This document shows, piece by piece, positions 59,623-64,000 of a DNA stretch of 64,000 nucleotides. The notes beneath the pieces were generated by a model that was not told the DNA's origin, did no database searches, and saw only the letters and a program-made list of their open reading frames with translations. Made by a program: the position numbers and the translations under genes. Origin of the DNA: Gigaspora margarita (lineage: Eukaryota; Glomeromycota; Glomeromycetes; Diversisporales; Gigasporaceae); assembly GCA_009809945.1 (NCBI GenBank), contig WTPW01000063.1:591613-655612 (forward strand), in the 5' to 3' direction. Within the stretch, counting starts at the first letter, position 1. Each line of letters opens with the position of its first letter.

Positions 59623-59799
59623 AGGACCCCGAAATATATATAGATAGGTCAGGTATGAGTTTGCTTATTTTTGAAGTTTTTTATGCAGATCTTTTCTATT
59701 TATAGTAATTTTTTTGCTTATTTTGAAGTTTTTGCAGATCTTTCCTTTTTTAGTAACCCTATAATTAACCTGACCTATCTATGTATATTTCGGGGTCCT
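59623..59799. mobile_element. MITE-A copy 4, in the coding sequence of the pseudogene
   Basis: 177 bp, opposite orientation to copies 1 and 3. Flanks CACTAAGT and CATTAAGT, one C/T difference. Removing it with one flank gives a continuous frame (VRQLNGSIMQFKHKHHHY). Confidence 0.95.
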
Positions 59800-60255
59800 C
59801 ATTAAGTTGCCTAACTTTATGGATCGCACAATTTTTAGATTGTTGTAATTTTTTATTTTCTTTTTTAAGTTGTCTGTTTTTATCATTTAATGTTTTTAAT
59901 AACTTTCCAGGCTTGTAAAGTGAGTTGGAAACATATTGAATTGCTTTGTTTTGTATATAGGGTGATATATTTGATCTTTATTTTTCTATATGGATATCTC
60001 ATTGTACGCAAAAGATGGGATGTCGATTTGAGATCTGTTTCAAACATGTCCTTAAGAGTATTAACTATTGTATTAATACTTTAGAAGAATCAGGTTTAAA
60101 ATTTGAATCATTAAAGATCATATCATGGATTATTTTAATTTCTTGATCAGTGGTTTTTTTTAAGTGATCTGTTATTTCATCAATAGTGTCTTGATGCAGA
60201 TTTAGTTTGTGCTTTTTGTCAAGCGATTCATATGCACATTTAAGATAAAGTTGAC

Positions 60256-60437
60256 ATGATATCAGTTTATTACAAAATAAATTTTTAGCAAATTTGTACC
60301 AGTAGTTTTTGAGTAATTACTTGTATGCTATAATCGATTATTTAAAAAAAAATTGATTATCATATACAAGCAATTACTCAAAAACTACTGGTCCAAATTT
60401 GCTAAAAAGCTAATACAGTACAATAAACTGATATCAT
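60256..60437. mobile_element. Inverted repeat overlapping the 5' end of the pseudogene
   Basis: Arms of about 80-90 bp: ATGATATCAGTTTATT, then TAGCAAATTTGKACCAGTAG, then TTTTTGAGTAATT. The left arm overlaps possible first codons of the pseudogene, so this is either an inverted partial duplication of the gene's 5' end or a MITE next to it. Confidence 0.7.
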
Positions 60438-60730
60438 TACTATATGCTATAAAGTTTTAGCCAATTCTAATTACCAGTCATCAAAAAAATCATCTTTAAA
60501 ATTTAAATAAAATTTAAGAATTTTATGTACTATTGATATCAATAATTTTTTACTTTATCGATTATTACTATCGATATATATTTATAATCGATTATGATCT
60601 ATATGGTTATTAATTGATTAGTAACCCACCTGCTAATTATAATCAATAAAATTAATTGATAATAATTGATTATCCCGATTATAATCATTATATATCACTT
60701 TAAAAAATTTTCTGATATTAGTTTCATTAT
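60438..60730. other. AT-rich spacer
   Basis: Many ATCGATTAT and AATTGATTA variants, no gene. Confidence 0.4.
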
Positions 60731-61756
60731 TAGTGATATGGGCTGACCTCGGCCTATTAGCTGAGCAGGTGAACTGGTTGGCCCTTGACCCATATCCCTG
60801 CAAATCAGCCCAGCTGGGATATAGATAAATTTTTACCTAATAGAATTTTATTGTACCTAGTCGCAGTAAATAAAATTTTAATAGCCAAATTTGGATTTTA
60901 TTTTTTATATATATAAAGAGGCCAATTTAAAAATTTAGCTAATATTTATATATATGGCCACACAAAATTTATTTTTTTTGGTTTGCTTTACCCACTGTCC
61001 CATTTTTCAATTTTTCAATTTTTTATTTTTTATTTTTTTAGATGCCAATTGTGCCAATTGTTTGATTTTTGATATCTATTTTTCACACTATTTTTATCTG
61101 GTGTCACCTGATAGAGACCTTAATTTCCCATAATTGTCTAATAGGACTGACATGAAAAATATGACTGCCGACCCAATTTTTTGATTGCTTGTTGTGCAAA
61201 ATGAAAAATTAACCTTTTATAACCTTAAATATGATCATTGTTCTATTTGTAGTAAATTAAATTAAAAAAAAATACAAAAAAAAAATCTGTCTATCCATCC
61301 TGAATTTTTAGATCCATGTAATCCAAAATGATAAATCAACTTTGCGTGGCCTAAAGTGGCCAAATTTTAAATTTTTAATATAACAGATATATAAAATTAA
61401 ATTAATTGTTTAAAGAGGCCAAATTTGTTTTTTATATAGGGTTATGTAATTTGGTGCATGTGCATTAAAAACACCTATCTGATCAACCAATCAGATTGTA
61501 AGATCAGGTGTAATGTGAAATCAAAAAAATAGTAATGTTTCTAAAAATTGCTTGTAGCTCAAAATTTTGCTTATGAAACTACCTTTCGTGTTCTAACAAA
61601 AAAAATTTCTCACAAAATTTTGGATTTGAACCTTTTGCTAAAATGCTCTACCCTAACTCTAACCTAACTTTAATATAACTCTACCCTCACCCTAATCCTA
61701 AACTAATGAATTAATTATTGTTTTGATCTCATGTTATGCCAGAACTTATAAGGTGT

Positions 61757-62005
61757 ATCTAGTGATGCCACCGAAATTGATTTTTGAAAAAGGCCTATTT
61801 CGTCTTCATTAGAGAAAATTAAAATTTTTTATAAGGAAGAGAAAATAAAATTTATATAGATATGTTCCTTATAATTTCATCTATTCAAAAAAATTATCAA
61901 ATAATTTTGTCTTTCAAGTAAAATAGGTCAAAAACAATTTCGTCTTCAAATTTTAATTTCAGGTTTTCAAACCCGAAATGCTTTCATCCTCATGTATAGG
62001 TGTAT
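61757..62005. repeat. Dispersed repeat R5, copy b (reverse)
   Basis: Reverse complement of 24905-25138. Confidence 0.8.
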
Positions 62006-62634
62006 CACAACACATATGCGCCAAAATATAAAATTCTTTTATATATATATAAAAAGTGGCCAAATTTCATATTTAATTGTAAAAATGCTATAACTAACCT
62101 GCTATAACTTTTTTATAAATATATTTAAAAAGCTTGAGTGTTTAGCTTGCTTTGATTTAACATTTTAGAAAAGTATTTTTTGTTTACTAGAAGGATTAGT
62201 AATTTGAATTTACTAGAAGGATTAGCAATTTGAATTTTATCAATTTTATTTGTTGGACTAGGTTGCTTGCACTGTATAATTTATAATTATTAGTTAAATC
62301 ACACGTAGAATATTCTCAAGTTAGTGCTTGCAGTTGATAATCTATCCAACTAAAATCGAATAGTTAACTTTTCTAGTTGATTTTAACTAGTCAATTAGAA
62401 GTTCTGATTGCATAATCTTTTTGCTTTTTAAAATACTAATTATTGATTATAAGTTAGTAAGCTACTATTATACATTATCACTTTTATTTCCAACTGAGAA
62501 AATAATCTGGTATATCACCAGCCATAAGAGAACCCATTGGGCCCTCTTATAACTAACAAATATAGTAGATCCTCTATATAGATGCATCATATGCACTCTT
62601 CCTACCTGCTACTACTGTATATTACTGAATAGAA

Positions 62635-62784
62635 GCTACCAAAATTTTGAGAGTTTTCTCAGACTAAAAAGAGGGAGTAGCTTCTATTCAGGTCCAATTT
62701 TATTATTAAAACATAATAATTTCCTCCAAATTTTAATCCAAAATTAAGGTGATAGCTTTTATTTGGGGGTAGCTTCTATTTCAG
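62635..62784. mobile_element. MITE-D copy 2
   Basis: 150 bp flanked by TA, ends CTGAATAGAAGCTACC and inverse, with a further inverted pair inside (GTAGCTTCTATTCAGG). Confidence 0.8.
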
Positions 62785-63365
62785 TATTTGCAATTTATGT
62801 TAAGTGTGTTGATTATTAACTAAAGTTGATTTTTTGAAATCAACTACTATCACCTATTTTGAATTCTTGCTTGATTAAAAGATTTTTTAACAATATAAAA
62901 GGCCCGGTCAACTGGGCTAATTAATTTTAGCAGTCAGATCAGCCAGAAATTTTGACATCAGTCCATATCACTATTCATTATTTATATTTTGTCTCTATAA
63001 GATGTAATTGTAGTTTTAGATTTCTTATAGTGTACATATACTGCAGAAAAGCCATATAGCAATTTCAATTTCTTTTTGTAGAGATAATTTTTAATTATTA
63101 AATAATGGTGTTTTTAAATAAAATAAATTTAAAATTTGTTAGTGCATTCTTTTTTGAATTAAATATACATAAAACATGCATTATGCATTATCTTAGTAGA
63201 AAAAATTTTTATGTTGTATATATATATATTTATTTAAATATATATATAATAAAATTTAATTTTTTTAGTATTGATATTTTTGTTTACCATTACCTATAAT
63301 TTTATCCTTGTTATAATAAATATAAATATTTTTAAGTCATTCTTTTAAAATATTTTATACTATAG

Positions 63366-63550
63366 GTGTTAATCATCCAATTTGGCATCATTTTATAAAA
63401 TTTGAACCAGACAAAGAATATAAACAAGAATGTACTAAATGTAATTATTTTAATTATAAATACAATGAATCTGTTATAAAATATAAAGGACATTTAAAAG
63501 TATGGATAAATGTTTATGTTGCCCCTCGTTACATGACAGATTTGTTACAG
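63366..63550 (+). CDS. BED-like zinc-finger exon, partial gene
   Basis: After an acceptor-like TATAG at 63361-63365, an open stretch reads VNHPIWHHFIKFEPDKEYKQ, ECTKCNYF and YKGHLKVWINVYVAPRYM to a donor-like CAG-GTCATA. An aromatic W..F start, CxxC and a later His resemble a BED-type DNA-binding finger, common in hAT transposases and in proteins derived from them. No upstream ATG exon is clear. It lies 390 bp beyond hAT-4, but I cannot show a link. Confidence 0.5.
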
Positions 63551-64000
63551 GTCATATAGTGGTCATATGCAATATATAAAATATATAAGTCCATGCCGAT
63601 CATTGTTTATTTTGTTTTTTTTTTAGCCTGTGTAGATGTTTTACTATCCCTATTTTTTCTTTTTCAGGCTTATAGATAACTAGTCGCATTGCTGGTATTA
63701 CTCAAAACATCCTTGAATCATCAGTAGTGTTGTGTTGAGTCTTCATTACTAGAATCACAGTGTTGAAGTTGGCGTTATCGGTATCATTCATAGTTCGTTG
63801 TTGGAGCCTTTCAGAGTTGCCATTACTGGAGCCATTGTTGTGTCATGCTACTAGAATACTGTTAGAGTAATGGTATCACATTACTAGAGTCGCTATTAGT
63901 GGAATTAAGTCTTGTTTCTTGTTTTTTTAGCCATTACAAGATTGTTGTTACTGGTAGTTTCTCTTGTCTATGGCATGATTAACCGATTTTTTTTTGGTAT
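63551..64000. other. Downstream of the BED-like exon
   Basis: No further exon is certain. A CTTTTTCAG acceptor-like site at 63660-63668 could open one. From 63740 a loose repeat of CATTACTAGAGTC and GTTRTTGGAGCC words is visible. Confidence 0.3.

Larger units (their letters stand above)
57621..60310 (-). pseudogene. Unrecognised, transposon-like protein gene, broken
   Basis: Long sense stretches on minus: an N-terminal helical part (LDKKHKLNLHQDTIDEITDH, about 60220), a likely coiled coil (KENKKLQQSKN, about 59845), QIGQMSFNTIAKSIKTVFKF (about 59400), ISRWHCEVSELHVRNIFQ, FDNTNYISSHAGGAIAKFNR (about 59040), LPTNTGFSKTCHLFNLLYLA (about 58890), then a helical C-terminal half with HQQQVEGLFNK (about 57890). 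The asparagine-rich DNTNY and the HQQQ phrases resemble DDE-transposase-type fields, but I cannot name the family and no catalytic set is proven. Damage: a MITE at 59623, TAA/TAG stops near 60085, a frameshift with TGA at 58978-58980, a 104-bp tandem duplication, and stops near 57950 and 57880. Confidence 0.65.
60731..62973. mobile_element. hAT-4: non-autonomous hAT-type element, 2243 bp
   Basis: Inverted ends TAGTGATATGGRCTGA and exact 8-bp duplication TTCATTAT at 60723-60730 and 62974-62981. No transposase frame. It contains repeat R5 and MITE-D copy 2, so it is older than those insertions or was built from them. Confidence 0.92.

Overview
This is a very AT-rich window from a eukaryotic genome dominated by transposable elements. 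Recognisable genes are short-exon genes with GT-AG introns of about 80 bp. They belong to families that are strongly expanded in arbuscular mycorrhizal fungi (Glomeromycotina): Sel1-repeat proteins, a kinase family with an HRD or HAD-F-HSGNIL catalytic loop, and SPRY-TPR proteins. My inference is Rhizophagus or a close relative, in a repeat-rich, gene-poor compartment. No species-diagnostic marker (rRNA, tRNA, mitochondrial gene) is present.

Layout. 1-10198: one long Ty3/gypsy LTR retrotransposon on the minus strand. Its 3' LTR is cut by the window start. It holds gag, protease, an unusual zinc-knuckle block, RT-RNase H, integrase and an extra 3' ORF, all broken. 10.2-15.9 kb: nested MITE-like inverted repeats and a duplicated repeat. 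16.0-19.3 kb: the only well preserved genes, a protein kinase and a 13-unit Sel1 protein, both on minus. 19.3-27.6 kb: hAT-type non-autonomous elements, MITEs and simple arrays. 27.7-31.5 kb: a decayed multi-exon membrane-protein gene with transposon insertions in it. 32.5-36.7 kb: one kinase pseudogene and the tail of another. 36.8-38.0 kb: a Tc1/mariner element. 38.1-40.2 kb: a Sel1 fragment and a SPRY-TPR pseudogene. 40.6-50.6 kb: minisatellites and two more hAT-type elements. 50.6-52.0 kb: a 5'-truncated LINE with a 15-bp target duplication. 54-60.3 kb: a MITE, a 1.1-kb palindrome and an unrecognised transposon-like pseudogene. 60.7-63.0 kb: a fourth hAT-type element. 63.4 kb: a BED-finger-like exon on plus.

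The strongest signal is a mutational signature. About 22 in-frame stops, in the LTR element and in host-type pseudogenes alike, are TGA where the family or frame context implies CGA (Arg). Mismatched target-site duplications also differ only by transitions. This fits CpG methylation followed by deamination (C to T) acting on the whole region. Several MITEs sit cleanly in coding sequence: removing the element plus one target copy restores the reading frame in three independent genes.

The layout reads as one compartment. Transposons insert into each other and into expanded signalling-type gene families, and the sequence then decays by C-to-T change. Only the kinase and the large Sel1 gene look potentially functional. 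They are adjacent, on the same strand, and may form one transcription unit.
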